From positions 1,984,501 through 2,048,500 of the forward strand of contig NZ_JAMLIX010000001.1 of assembly GCF_023953965.1 (NCBI RefSeq): a stretch of 64,000 bases of DNA, in the 5' to 3' direction. Under the pieces are notes generated by a model that was given only the letters and a program-made list of their open reading frames with translations, did no database searches and was not told the DNA's origin. The translations under genes were made by a program, and so were the position numbers. Shown in pieces: positions 18,792 through 28,504 of this stretch. Numbering within the stretch: position 1 is the first letter of the stretch; every line of letters starts with the position of its first letter. The stretch is from Bosea sp. (in: a-proteobacteria). GTDB taxonomy: Bacteria; Pseudomonadota; Alphaproteobacteria; Rhizobiales; Beijerinckiaceae.

Positions 18792-20315
18792 TCAGGCCAC
18801 TTCCATCGGCGTCTTGGCGGGCTTCGGCGAGCCGAACAGGCTGGTGCCGCTCGAGCCGCCGGCGCAGCCATTGCCGAAGGAGAAGCCGCAGGAGCCGCGC
18901 AGGTCGTAGGCGTCCTCGATGCCCATCTCGCGATGGTTGGTCGGAATGACGAAGCGGTCCTCGTAGTTGGCGATCGCCATCACCTTGTACATCTCCTCGA
19001 CCTGCGCACCGGTGAGGCCGACCATCCTCGCCAGCCCCTCGTCGATCACGCCGTCGATGGTCTTCGCCCGCATATAGGCGCGCATCGCCAGCATCCGCTC
19101 CAGCCCGTCGACGACCGGCTCTTCCTTGCCGGCGGTGAGCAGGTTCGCCAGGTACTTCAACGGGATACGCAGGCTCCTGACGTCGGGCATCTCGCCGTCG
19201 ATCCCGATCTTGCCGGCCGAGGCGGCCGAGGTGATCGGCGAGAGCGGCGGCACGTACCAGACCATCGGCAGCGTGCGGTATTCGGGATGGAGCGGGAATG
19301 CGATCTTCCACTCGATCGCCATCTTGTAGACGGGGGAGCGCCTTGCCGCTTCGAGCCAGGCTTCCGGCACGCCCTCCTGCCTTGCCGCCGCGATCACCGC
19401 CGGATCGTGCGGGTCGAGGAAGAGGCCGAGCTGCTCCTCGTAGAGGTCCTGCTCGTTTTCGGTGGAGGCCGCCGTCTCGATCCGGTCGGCGTCGTAGAGG
19501 ATCACGCCGAGATAGCGGATCCGGCCGACGCAGGTCTCGGAGCACACCGTCGGCATGCCGGCCTCGAGGCGCGGATAGCAGAGCGTGCACTTCTCCGACT
19601 TACCCGAAGACCAGTTGTAATAAATCTTCTTGTAGGGGCAGGCCGAGACGCACATGCGCCAGCCGCGGCACTTGTCCTGGTCGATCAGGACGACGCCGTC
19701 CTCCTCGCGCTTGTAGATCGCGCCCGAGGGGCAGGCCGAGACGCAGGCCGGGTTGAGGCAGTGCTCGCACAGCCGCGGCAGATACATCATGAAGGTGTTC
19801 TCGAACTGGCCGTAGATCTCCTCCTGGACGCCGGCGAAGTTCACGTCCTGCTTGCGCTTGGAGAATTCGCCGCCGAGGATCTCCTCCCAGTTCGGGCCCC
19901 ACTCGATCTTCTCCATGCGCTCGCCGGTGATCTTCGAGCGTGGGCGGGCGGTGGGGAAGGCCTGGAGCTCGGGCGCCTTCTGCAGGTGCCCGTAATCGAA
20001 GTCGAACGGCTCGTAATAGTCGTCGATCTCGGGCAGGTCGGGATTGGCGAAGATCTTCGCCAGCACCCGCCATTTAGAGCCGATCCGCGGCTCGATCCTG
20101 CCGTCCTTGCGGCGCTTCCAGCCGCCGTTCCACTTGTCCTGGTTTTCCCATTGCTTGGGATAGCCGATGCCGGGCTTGGTCTCGACATTGTTGAACCAGG
20201 CGTATTCCATGCCTTCGCGGTTGGTCCAGACGTTCTTGCACGTCACCGAGCAGGTGTGGCAGCCGATGCACTTGTCGAGGTTCAGGACCATCGCGATCTG
20301 AGCGCGGACTTTCAT
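18792..20315 (-). CDS. narH: Respiratory nitrate reductase beta subunit (iron-sulfur)
   Basis: A 507-residue NarH that carries electrons from NarI to NarG through four iron-sulfur clusters. The N-terminal CIGCHTCSVTC gives Cys16, 19, 22 and 26; CEHCLNPACVSAC gives Cys183, 186, 191 and 195; CRGWRMCVSAC has Trp219 where a fourth cysteine would be, the mark of the [3Fe-4S] cluster in NarH; and CTLCYPR with further cysteines completes the set. All cluster ligands are present, so the subunit should be functional. It lies 12 bases after narG. Confidence 0.97.
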   Translation of the reverse strand: MKVRAQIAMVLNLDKCIGCHTCSVTCKNVWTNREGMEYAWFNNVETKPGIGYPKQWENQDKWNGGWKRRKDGRIEPRIGSKWRVLAKIFANPDLPEIDDYYEPFDFDYGHLQKAPELQAFPTARPRSKITGERMEKIEWGPNWEEILGGEFSKRKQDVNFAGVQEEIYGQFENTFMMYLPRLCEHCLNPACVSACPSGAIYKREEDGVVLIDQDKCRGWRMCVSACPYKKIYYNWSSGKSEKCTLCYPRLEAGMPTVCSETCVGRIRYLGVILYDADRIETAASTENEQDLYEEQLGLFLDPHDPAVIAAARQEGVPEAWLEAARRSPVYKMAIEWKIAFPLHPEYRTLPMVWYVPPLSPITSAASAGKIGIDGEMPDVRSLRIPLKYLANLLTAGKEEPVVDGLERMLAMRAYMRAKTIDGVIDEGLARMVGLTGAQVEEMYKVMAIANYEDRFVIPTNHREMGIEDAYDLRGSCGFSFGNGCAGGSSGTSLFGSPKPAKTPMEVA

Positions 20316-20327
20316 GTCGGTATCCTC

Positions 20328-23300
20328 CTACTCGGCGGCGTTGAGCTTGGGGCCGCGCCGGTGGTTGGCCTCGTCGAAGGGACCTTCCAGCCAGTCGACC
20401 GTGCTCATCTTGCGGACGACGACGAACTCGTCGCGGTTCGAGCCGACGGTTCCGTAGTAGTTGAAGCCGTAGGAGAGCTGGGCGTAGCCGCCGATCATAT
20501 GGGTCGGCTTCAGCACGGCGCGGGTGACCGAGTTGTGGATGCCGCCGCGCTGGCCGGTGATGCCGGAGCCGGGCGTGTTCACGATCTTCTCCTGCGCATG
20601 ATACATCATGCACATGCCGTCCTTGACGCGCTGGGAGACGACCGCCCGGGCCGTGATCGCGCCGTTGACGTTGAACACGTCGATCCAGTCGTTGTCGGCG
20701 ATGCCGGCCTTCTTGGCGTCCCGCTCCGAGATCCAGACCACCGGTCCGCCGCGGTTCAGCGTCAGCATCAGCAGGTTGTCGGAATAGGTGGAGTGGATGC
20801 CCCATTTCTGGTGCGGCGTGATGAAGTTCAGCACGATCTCCGGGTTGCCGTTGGCGAGCTTGCCTTCGACCGGCTTGATCGTCTTGGTGTCGACCGGCGG
20901 GCGATAGACGCAGAAGCCCTCGCCGAAGGCGCGCATCCAGAGATGGTCCTGGTAGAGCTGCTGGCGCCCGGTCAGCGTGCGCCACGGGATCAGCTCGTGA
21001 ACGTTGGTGTAGCAGGCATTGTAGCAGACCTTCTCCGATTCCAGCCCCGACCAGATCGGCGAGGAGATGATCTTGCGCGGCTGCGCGACCACGTCGCGGA
21101 AGCGGATCTTCTCGTCCTCCTTCGGCAGGGCGAGGTGCTCATGCTCGCGCCCGGTCGCCTTGCCCAGGCTTTCCCAGGCCTTGACCGCGACCTCGCCGTT
21201 GGTCTCCGGCGCCAGCATCAGCAGGACCTCGCAGGCGTCGATCGCCGTGTCGATCCGCGCGAGCCCCTTGGTCGGCCCCTCCTCGGCGACGACCCCGTTG
21301 AGCTCCTTCAGCAGGTCGACCTCGTGCTCGGTGTTCCAGGCCATGCCCTTGCCGCCGTTGCCGACCTTGGCCATCAGCGGCCCGAGCGAGGTGAAGCGCT
21401 TGTGGAGATTGGGATAGTCGCGCTCGACCACGGTGACCGATGGCATCGTCTTGCCGGGGATCGGCTCGACCTCGCCCGTCTTCCAGTCCTTGACGTCGAA
21501 GGGCTGGGCGATCTCGGCGGGGGTGTCGTGCATGATCGGCGTCAGCACCACGTCCTGCTCGACACCCAGCACCTCGGAGGCCACCTTCGAGAAGCCGGCG
21601 GCGATGCCCTTGTAGATCTCCCAGTCCGAGCGCGATTCCCAGACCGGGTCCACCGCCGCCGTCAGCGGGTGGATGAAGGGGTGCATGTCGGAGGTGTTGA
21701 GGTCGTCCTTCTCGTACCAGGTCGCGGTCGGCAGCACGATGTCGGAATAGACGCAGGTGGTCGACATGCGGAAGTCGAGCGTGACCAGGAGGTCGAGCTT
21801 GCCTTCCGGCGCCTCCTCGCGCCAGACGACCTCGCGGGCCTTCTGGCGCCCCTGCTCGCCGAGATCCTTGCCGAGCACGCCGTGGCTCGTCCCGAGCAGG
21901 TGCTTGAGGAAGTATTCGTGCCCCTTGCCGGAGGAGCCGAGCAGGTTGGAGCGCCAGACGAACAGATTGCGCGGCCAGTTCCTCGGATTGTCCGGGTCCT
22001 CGCAAGCCATGCGCAGCTCGCCCGACTTCAACCCCTGCGCGACATAGTCCTTCGGCTCGAGCCCCGCGGCCTTGGCCTTGGCGGCGAGCCCGAGCGGGTT
22101 CTCCTCGATCTGCGGCGCGGAGGGCAGCCAGCCCATCCGCTCGGCGCGGATGTTGTAGTCGATGATCGCCCCGTCCCAGGGGCCAGCCGGCGCGGTCGGG
22201 GAGAGGATCTCGCTGACGTCCAGCGTCTCGTAGCGCCACTGGTCGGTATGGGCGTAGAAGCAGGAGGTCGAGTTCTGCTGCCGGCTCGGCCGGCCCCAGT
22301 CGAGCGCGAAGGCGAGCGGCGCCCAGCCCGATTGCGGCCGAAGCTTCTCCTGGCCGACATAATGCGACCAGCCGCCCCCGGACTGGCCGACGCAGCCGCA
22401 CATCACCAGCATGTTGATGGCGCCGCGATAGTTCATGTCCATGTGATACCAATGGTTCATCGCCGCGCCGATGATGATCATGGAGCGGCCATTGGTCTTC
22501 TCGGCATTGCGGGCGAACTCGCGCGCGACCGTGACGATCTGGTCGCGCGGCACGCCGGTGATCTTCTCGGCCCAGGCCGGGGTATAGGGCACATCCTCGT
22601 CATAGGACTTCGCGACGTTGTCGCCGCCGAAGCGGTCGACGCCGTAATTGGCGAGGAAGAGGTCGTAGACGGTGGCGACCAGCGCCTCGCCCTCGGCGAG
22701 CTCGAGCCGCTTCACCGGAATGCGGCGCTCCAGCACGCTGGCGTGATCCGTGCCGGTGAAGTGATCGTGCTCGATATTGCCGAAATAAGGGAAGGCGACG
22801 TTCTCGAAGCCGTCCGCGACCTCGTCGAGCGAGAGGCGCAGGTCCACGGCAGTGCCGTCCGAGCGCTTGGCCTCGAGGTTCCACTTGCCCTTCTCGCCCC
22901 AGCGGAAGCCGACGGAACCGAGCGGCGCCACGAGCTCGCCCGTCTCGGAATCGAAGGCGAGGGTCTTCCATTCGGGGTTGTTGGTCTCAGCCAGAGCCCC
23001 GTCGAGGTCGCTCGCGCGCAGGAAGCGCTCGGGCACCAGCCTGCCGTCCTGCTTCACGAGCCTCACCAGCATCGGCATGTCGGTGTAGCGCTTGGCGTAA
23101 TCGGTGAAGTAGGGCACCTGCCGGTCGACATGGAACTCGCGCAGGATGACATGGCCCATCGCCATGCCGAGCGCCGCATCCGTGCCCTGCTTCACCGAGA
23201 CCCAGAGATCGGCGAATTTCGAGGCTTCCGAATAATCGGGGCAGATCACGACGCTCTTGGCGCCGCGATAGCGCGCCTCGGTGTAGAAATGGGCGTCGGG

Positions 23301-24083
23301 CGTGCGCGTCTGCGGCACGTTCGAGCCCCACAGGATGAGGAAGCCGGAATTGTACCAGTCGGCCGATTCCGGCACGTCCGTCTGCTCGCCCCAGGTCTGG
23401 GGGGAGGCCGGCGGCAGGTCGCAATACCAGTCGTAGAACGACATGCAGACGCCGCCGAGCAGCGAGAGATAGCGCGCACCGGCGGCGTAGGAGACCATCG
23501 ACATCGCCGGGATCGGCGAGAAGCCGAAGACGCGGTCGGGGCCGTAGGTCTTCACCGTATAGGCGTTGGCCGCGCCGATGATCTCGTTGACCTCGTCCCA
23601 GCCAACCCTGACGAGTCCGCCATGGCCGCGCCGCGTGGTGTAGCTCGCGCGCTTCTGCGGGTTCTCGACGATCGAGGCCCAGGCCGCGACCGGCGTCATC
23701 AGCAGACGCGCCTCGCGCCAGAGCTTGAGCAGCCGCGAGCGGATCAGCGGATACTTCACCCGGTTGGCCGAGTAGAGATACCAGGAATAGGAGGCGCCGC
23801 GGGCGCAGCCGCGCGGCTCGTGGTTGGGCAGTTCGGGCCGCGTGCGCGGATAGTCGGTCTGCTGCGTCTCCCAGGTGACGATGCCGCCCTTGACATAGAC
23901 CTTCCACGAGCAGGAGCCGGTGCAGTTCACGCCATGGGTCGAGCGCACGATCTTGTCGTGCTGCCAGCGCTTGCGATAGCCGTCTTCCCAGCGCCGGTCC
24001 TCGTTGGTGGTGATGCCGTGACCGTCCGCGAAATCGTCGACCACCCGGTTGAAGAAGGTCAGTCGGTCGAGAAAGTGGCTCAT
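20328..24083 (-). CDS. narG: Respiratory nitrate reductase alpha subunit (molybdopterin)
   Basis: A 1251-residue NarG, the cytoplasmic catalytic subunit that reduces nitrate to nitrite with a bis-MGD molybdenum cofactor. The FS0 cluster ligands are His50, Cys54, Cys58 and Cys93 (in HGVNCTGSCSW and EPRGCARG), the same positions as in E. coli NarG. Asp222, the molybdenum ligand, lies in CMSFYDWYCDLPPASPQTWG. The protein starts without a Tat signal, as expected for the cytoplasmic type. I chose ATG at 24083 because it gives the standard MSHFLDRLTFF start; the open frame continues upstream into narK. It follows narK by 26 bases. Confidence 0.98.
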   Translation of the reverse strand: MSHFLDRLTFFNRVVDDFADGHGITTNEDRRWEDGYRKRWQHDKIVRSTHGVNCTGSCSWKVYVKGGIVTWETQQTDYPRTRPELPNHEPRGCARGASYSWYLYSANRVKYPLIRSRLLKLWREARLLMTPVAAWASIVENPQKRASYTTRRGHGGLVRVGWDEVNEIIGAANAYTVKTYGPDRVFGFSPIPAMSMVSYAAGARYLSLLGGVCMSFYDWYCDLPPASPQTWGEQTDVPESADWYNSGFLILWGSNVPQTRTPDAHFYTEARYRGAKSVVICPDYSEASKFADLWVSVKQGTDAALGMAMGHVILREFHVDRQVPYFTDYAKRYTDMPMLVRLVKQDGRLVPERFLRASDLDGALAETNNPEWKTLAFDSETGELVAPLGSVGFRWGEKGKWNLEAKRSDGTAVDLRLSLDEVADGFENVAFPYFGNIEHDHFTGTDHASVLERRIPVKRLELAEGEALVATVYDLFLANYGVDRFGGDNVAKSYDEDVPYTPAWAEKITGVPRDQIVTVAREFARNAEKTNGRSMIIIGAAMNHWYHMDMNYRGAINMLVMCGCVGQSGGGWSHYVGQEKLRPQSGWAPLAFALDWGRPSRQQNSTSCFYAHTDQWRYETLDVSEILSPTAPAGPWDGAIIDYNIRAERMGWLPSAPQIEENPLGLAAKAKAAGLEPKDYVAQGLKSGELRMACEDPDNPRNWPRNLFVWRSNLLGSSGKGHEYFLKHLLGTSHGVLGKDLGEQGRQKAREVVWREEAPEGKLDLLVTLDFRMSTTCVYSDIVLPTATWYEKDDLNTSDMHPFIHPLTAAVDPVWESRSDWEIYKGIAAGFSKVASEVLGVEQDVVLTPIMHDTPAEIAQPFDVKDWKTGEVEPIPGKTMPSVTVVERDYPNLHKRFTSLGPLMAKVGNGGKGMAWNTEHEVDLLKELNGVVAEEGPTKGLARIDTAIDACEVLLMLAPETNGEVAVKAWESLGKATGREHEHLALPKEDEKIRFRDVVAQPRKIISSPIWSGLESEKVCYNACYTNVHELIPWRTLTGRQQLYQDHLWMRAFGEGFCVYRPPVDTKTIKPVEGKLANGNPEIVLNFITPHQKWGIHSTYSDNLLMLTLNRGGPVVWISERDAKKAGIADNDWIDVFNVNGAITARAVVSQRVKDGMCMMYHAQEKIVNTPGSGITGQRGGIHNSVTRAVLKPTHMIGGYAQLSYGFNYYGTVGSNRDEFVVVRKMSTVDWLEGPFDEANHRRGPKLNAAE

Positions 24084-24109
24084 CTCAAGTCCTTTCGGCT
24101 TCCGCGGAG

Positions 24110-26860
24110 TCAGGCGGCCGGCTGGGCCGCGATGGTGCCGGGCCCGCCGCCGCCGCCACCGCCGCGCTCGACGTCCCAGAGCAGCCCGCCGCGGCGGGTG
24201 TAGACCGCCCAGGTGATCACCACGCAGGTGACGTAGAAGGCGAGGAAGCCGTAGAGCGCCGCCTCGATGCCGCCGGTGAGCGCCAGCGACGAACCATAGG
24301 CCTTCGGGATGAAGAAGGCGCCATACGCCGCGATCGCCGAGGTGAAGCCGATGATCGCAGCCGATTCCTTCTCCGCCTGCCTCAGCTGCTCGGGTCCGGC
24401 CAGCTCCGGCTCGAGCCTGCGGACCTCCTTGCGCATGATCGCCGGGATCATCTGGAAGGTGGAGGCGTTGCCGACGCCGCTGGCGAAGAACAGCGCGAGG
24501 AAGCTTGCGAAGAACACCGGGAAGGAGTGCTGCGCCAGGCCGAAGAGGACGCCGCAGACGCCGGCCATCATCAGGACGAAGACCCAGAGCGTCACCCGCC
24601 CGCCGCCGTAGCGATCGGCGATCCAGCCGGTGAAGGAGCGCGAGAGCGCGCCCACCAGCGGGCCGAGGAAGGCGAGCTGCAGGGCGTTGACCTCGGGGAA
24701 CTGCGTCTTGGCGACCAGCGGGAACGCCGCCGAATAGCCGATGAAGGAGCCGAAGGTGCCGGTATAGAGCCAGCACATGATCCAGTTGTGCCCGCGCCGG
24801 AAGATCACCGCCTGCTCGGCGAACGAGGCCTTCATCGCGGCGATGTCGTTCATCCCGAACCAGGAGCCGAAGGCGGAGACCGCGATGAAGGGCACCCAGA
24901 TGAAGCCTGCGTTCTGCAGCCAGATCTGGCTCGTCCTGCCCGCTTCGGTCGCGACCTGCGGATCACCGCCGATGGTGCCGAAGACGCCTGCGGTGATGAC
25001 GAGCGGGATCACGAACTGGACCACGCTGACGCCCAGATTGCCGAGCCCGGCATTGAGCGCGAGCGCATTGCCCTTCTCCGCGCGGGGGAAGAAGAAGGAG
25101 ATGTTGGCCATGGAGGAGGCGAAGTTGCCGCCGCCGAAGCCGCACAGCAGCGCAAGCCCGAGGAAGACGACATAGGGCGTGCTCGGATCGCGCACCGCAT
25201 AGCCGATGCCGACAGCCGGCAGCATCAGCGACCAGGTCGCGACCGTGGTCCACAGCCGCCCGCCGAAGATCGGCGGCATGAAGGCGTAGAAAACCCTGAG
25301 CGTCGCCCCCGACAGGCCGGGCAGCGCCGCCAGCCAGAAGAGCTGGTCCGTCGTGAAGGTGAAGCCCACCGCCGGCAGCTTGGCCACCACCACCGACCAC
25401 ACCATCCAGACCGCGAAGGAGAGCAGGAGGCTGGGGATCGAGAGATAGAGGTTGCGGCGGGCGACGGCGCGCCCGTGGCGCTCCCAGAACTGCGGGTCCT
25501 CCGGGCGCCAGTCTTCCAGCGTGCGCCCGGCGAGCGCATCCGCGATCTCCGGCGTGTGCATCGGCTGCATCTCGGGCAGCTGCGGCAGCCTGGCGAGTTC
25601 GCGGCCGGCGACCCCGGTCTCCATGGTGCGGATCGCCATATGCATCCACAACAGCGAGACGGAGACGACGAGGAAGAGCAGCATGAAGCAGCTCGTCCAG
25701 ATCCCGGTAAGGTCGTTGAGCACGCCGAAGGCGATCGGCAGGATGAAGCCGCCGAGCCCGCCGATCATGCCGACGAGGCCGCCGACGGCGCCGACATTCT
25801 GCGGATAATAGACCGGAATGTGCTTGAAGACGGCCGCTTTGCCGAGGCTCATGAAGAAGCCGAGCACGAAGACGAGGCCGATGAAGACCGGCAGGCTGAC
25901 CTCGGTGCGGAAGGCGATCGGCCCGTTGATGCCCCTGACGACGTATTCGGTCGGCGGGTAGCTCAACAGGAAGGTGCAGCCGATCGAGACCAGGAAGGTC
26001 CAGTACATGACGCGCCGGGCGCCGTATTTGTCGGAGAGATGGCCGCCATAGGCGCGAAACAGCGAGGCCGGCACCGAATAGAAGGCGGCGATCATGCCGG
26101 CCGCCTTGATGTCGAGGCCGTAGACGCCGATTAGGTATTGCGGCAGCCACAGCGACAGCGCGACGAAGGCGCCGAAGACGAAGAAGTAATACAGCGAGAA
26201 GCGCCAGACCTGCACGTTCTTGAGCGGCTCGAGCTCGAGCCAGGCGCTTTTCGGCTGCTCGCCGGTGCGCCGCCGCTCGACGATCACCGGATCCTCGGCC
26301 GTTCCGAACCAGAACAGCACCGCCATCACGGCAAGCCCCACCGCCCAGACCTGGGCGACCATCTGCCAGCCATAGGCGATCAGCACGAAGGGCGCGACGA
26401 ACTTGGTCACCGCCGCCCCGACATTGCCCGCCCCGAAGATGCCGAGCGCCGTGCCCTGCTTGCCGGCCGGATACCAGCGCGAGACATAGGCGACGCCGAC
26501 GGCGAAGGAGCCGCCGGCGATGCCGACGCCGAGCGCGGCGATCAACATCTGCGGGTAGGTCTGCGCGTAGGAGAGCAGGAAGGTCGCGGCGGCGCCCGCG
26601 AGCATGACCAGCGAGAAGATCCGGCGCCCGCCGTAATAGTCGGTCCAGATGCCGAGCACGACCCGGATCAGCGAGCCGGTCAGGATCGGCGTCCCGACGA
26701 GCAGGCCGAACTGGGTTTCGCTCAGGCCCAGTTCCTGTTTGATTCTGACGCCGATGATCGAGAAGATCGTCCAGACCGCGAAGCAGGCGGTGAAGGCGAC
26801 GGTCGAGAACCAGAGCGCCTGTCCCTGTTGGCTCGGGGATATGGCTGATTGACGTTCCAT
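24110..26860 (-). CDS. narK: NarK1-NarK2 fused nitrate/nitrite transporter
   Basis: A 916-residue major facilitator protein made of two NarK units in one chain. The first (about residues 1-440) begins WFSTVAFTACFAVWTIFSII; the second (about 475-900) begins LYLSIPSLLLSFAVWMVWSV. Each has about 12 membrane segments and its own G-rich nitrate motif region (for example GIFGAGNVGAAVTKF, and GNALALNAGLGNLGVS). In known fusions the first half works as a nitrate/proton symporter and the second as a nitrate/nitrite exchanger, so one protein both starts and sustains nitrate respiration. The start is ATG at 26860; 15 further open codons upstream look unrelated. An FNR-type box lies 69-82 bases upstream. 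It is the first gene of the nar operon. Confidence 0.95.
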   Translation of the reverse strand: MERQSAISPSQQGQALWFSTVAFTACFAVWTIFSIIGVRIKQELGLSETQFGLLVGTPILTGSLIRVVLGIWTDYYGGRRIFSLVMLAGAAATFLLSYAQTYPQMLIAALGVGIAGGSFAVGVAYVSRWYPAGKQGTALGIFGAGNVGAAVTKFVAPFVLIAYGWQMVAQVWAVGLAVMAVLFWFGTAEDPVIVERRRTGEQPKSAWLELEPLKNVQVWRFSLYYFFVFGAFVALSLWLPQYLIGVYGLDIKAAGMIAAFYSVPASLFRAYGGHLSDKYGARRVMYWTFLVSIGCTFLLSYPPTEYVVRGINGPIAFRTEVSLPVFIGLVFVLGFFMSLGKAAVFKHIPVYYPQNVGAVGGLVGMIGGLGGFILPIAFGVLNDLTGIWTSCFMLLFLVVSVSLLWMHMAIRTMETGVAGRELARLPQLPEMQPMHTPEIADALAGRTLEDWRPEDPQFWERHGRAVARRNLYLSIPSLLLSFAVWMVWSVVVAKLPAVGFTFTTDQLFWLAALPGLSGATLRVFYAFMPPIFGGRLWTTVATWSLMLPAVGIGYAVRDPSTPYVVFLGLALLCGFGGGNFASSMANISFFFPRAEKGNALALNAGLGNLGVSVVQFVIPLVITAGVFGTIGGDPQVATEAGRTSQIWLQNAGFIWVPFIAVSAFGSWFGMNDIAAMKASFAEQAVIFRRGHNWIMCWLYTGTFGSFIGYSAAFPLVAKTQFPEVNALQLAFLGPLVGALSRSFTGWIADRYGGGRVTLWVFVLMMAGVCGVLFGLAQHSFPVFFASFLALFFASGVGNASTFQMIPAIMRKEVRRLEPELAGPEQLRQAEKESAAIIGFTSAIAAYGAFFIPKAYGSSLALTGGIEAALYGFLAFYVTCVVITWAVYTRRGGLLWDVERGGGGGGGPGTIAAQPAA

Positions 26861-26928
26861 GGGTGCCCGCCTCAGGCAGCGGAAATGCTGTCGAGTGCGA
26901 ACCAAGCCCGAAACGGCCGTGGCGGGAG

Positions 26929-26942
26929 TTGAGGCAGATCAA
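26929..26942. promoter_or_regulatory. FNR/FixK-type operator between narK and MaoC-Pta
   Basis: Read on the minus strand the site is TTGATCTGCCTCAA, which differs by one base from the consensus TTGAT-N4-ATCAA. It lies 69-82 bases upstream of the narK start and about 160 bases upstream of the divergent MaoC-Pta gene. Position and neighbours support anaerobic control of narK, and perhaps of both directions. Confidence 0.75.
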
Positions 26943-27100
26943 CAATTTTGGCCGCCTGTGCCCAAACCGTATTCGCACCTAAGGGACTTTGCGTAGGCGC
27001 CGGCGGGAGAATGGCGGCCGGTCTGGACGCAACGGCCCGATCGCCTATCTTCGCCGCGCAGAGCGGACCACCCGGAAACCCATGCGCTGAAAGGCAAGTC

Positions 27101-28504
27101 GTGGATCAGGAACTTCTCACGAATCGGACCTTCGACGAGATCGCCGTCGGCGAAAGCGCATCACTCTCCCGCATCGTCCGGGGTGACGATGTCGCGCTGT
27201 TCGCCGCGGTCTCCGGCGACGCCAACCCCGCCCATCTCGATGCGACCTTCGCGATGGGGGACCCGGGCGGGCCCGTCGTCGCGCATGGGATGTGGATCGC
27301 GGCGCTGGTTGCGGCCGTGCTCGGCACGAAGCTGCCCGGCCCCGGCACGATCTATCGCGGGCAGGATTTGCGCTTCCTGAAGCCGGTCGTGCCGGGCGAT
27401 GCCGTGACCGCCACCGTCACCGTCCGCAGTAAGGAGGCGTCCAAGCGAACCGTCGTGCTGGATACGGCCTGCACTAACCAGCGCGGCGAGACCGTGCTGT
27501 CGGGCATGGCGACGGTGACGGCGCCCGAACGGCGCCTGACCTGGCCGCGCCTGCGGCTCGCCGAGGCCGCGCCCAGGCATTCCGATCGCTATCGCGACAT
27601 CGTCGCGCGGGCCTGCGCGCTGCCGCCCCTGAGCGCGGCGATCGTGCACCCCTGCTCGCCGGACGCGATCCGCGCGGCGATCGAGGTTCGCGACGAGGGC
27701 CTGCTGCAACCGATCCTCGTCGGCCCGGAAGCGAAGATCCGCGCCGCCGCGGAGAAGGCCGGCGTCGCGCTCGACGGGATCCCGATCGAAACCGCCCCGC
27801 ACAGCCATGCCGCCGCGGCGCGTGCCGTCGAGCTCGCGGTGGCCGGCCGGGTCGGCACGCTGATCAAGGGCAGCCTGCATACCGACGAGCTGTTGGGGGC
27901 CGTCGTCGCGCCGGGCTCGGGCCTGAAGACGGAACGGCGCATCAGCCATGTCTATGCGATGAGCCTGCCGGCCTATCCCAAGCCGCTGATCGTGACGGAC
28001 GCGGCGGTCAATATCCAGCCGACGCTGATGCACAAGCGCGACATCTGCCAGAACGCGATCGACATGCTGCATGTGCTCGGCCTGGCGGAGCCGCTGGTGG
28101 CGGTGCTGGCCGCGGTCGAGACCGTCAGCGACCGGATGCCCTCGACGCTCGACGCGGCGGCGCTGACCGTGATGGCGGCACGCGGCCAGATCACCGGGGC
28201 GAGGGTCGACGGCCCGCTCGCCTTCGACAATGCGATCAGCCCCGAAGCCGCGCGGACCAAGGAGATCGTCTCGCCGGTCGCGGGCCAGGCCGACATCCTG
28301 CTCGTGCCGGATCTGGAGGCGGGCAACATGCTGGCCAAGCAGCTGATCTATTTCGCCAATGCCGATGCGGCCGGTCTCGTGCTCGGCGCGCGCGTGCCGA
28401 TCGTCCTGACGAGCCGGGCCGATTCCCTGAAGACGCGCATCGCCTCGGCGGCGCTGGCGAAGCTCGTCGCCGCCGATCGCCAGCCTCTGACGGTGCCGGC
28501 ATGA
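27101..28504 (+). CDS. MaoC-like hydratase / phosphate acetyl(butyryl)transferase fusion
   Basis: A 467-residue two-domain protein. The N-terminal MaoC hot-dog domain (about residues 8-150) carries SGDANPAHLD, with Asp40 and His45 at the spacing of the catalytic pair in R-specific enoyl-CoA hydratases. The C-terminal half (about 170-465) is a phosphotransacetylase domain with IVHPCSPDAIRAAIEV, TLIKGSLHTDELLGAVV and DILLVPDLEAGNMLAKQLIY. It should interconvert acyl-CoA and acyl phosphate and could hydrate crotonyl-CoA. GTG at 27101 is chosen; 51 further open codons upstream overlap the regulatory region. Its stop overlaps the acetate kinase start by four bases (ATGA). Low-oxygen induction is suggested by the FNR box upstream. 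Confidence 0.9.
   Translation: MDQELLTNRTFDEIAVGESASLSRIVRGDDVALFAAVSGDANPAHLDATFAMGDPGGPVVAHGMWIAALVAAVLGTKLPGPGTIYRGQDLRFLKPVVPGDAVTATVTVRSKEASKRTVVLDTACTNQRGETVLSGMATVTAPERRLTWPRLRLAEAAPRHSDRYRDIVARACALPPLSAAIVHPCSPDAIRAAIEVRDEGLLQPILVGPEAKIRAAAEKAGVALDGIPIETAPHSHAAAARAVELAVAGRVGTLIKGSLHTDELLGAVVAPGSGLKTERRISHVYAMSLPAYPKPLIVTDAAVNIQPTLMHKRDICQNAIDMLHVLGLAEPLVAVLAAVETVSDRMPSTLDAAALTVMAARGQITGARVDGPLAFDNAISPEAARTKEIVSPVAGQADILLVPDLEAGNMLAKQLIYFANADAAGLVLGARVPIVLTSRADSLKTRIASAALAKLVAADRQPLTVPA

Noticed and set aside
18780..24203. A plus-strand open frame of about 1800 codons opposite narH and narG
   Set aside because: It is antisense to nitrate reductase genes with intact catalytic residues, has the low-complexity composition of a GC-rich shadow frame and no recognisable domain.
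16132..26860. NarX/NarL-type sensor or nitrite reductase in the nar block
   Set aside because: No gene with these features is present; only the PAS-REC-LuxR regulator lies nearby.
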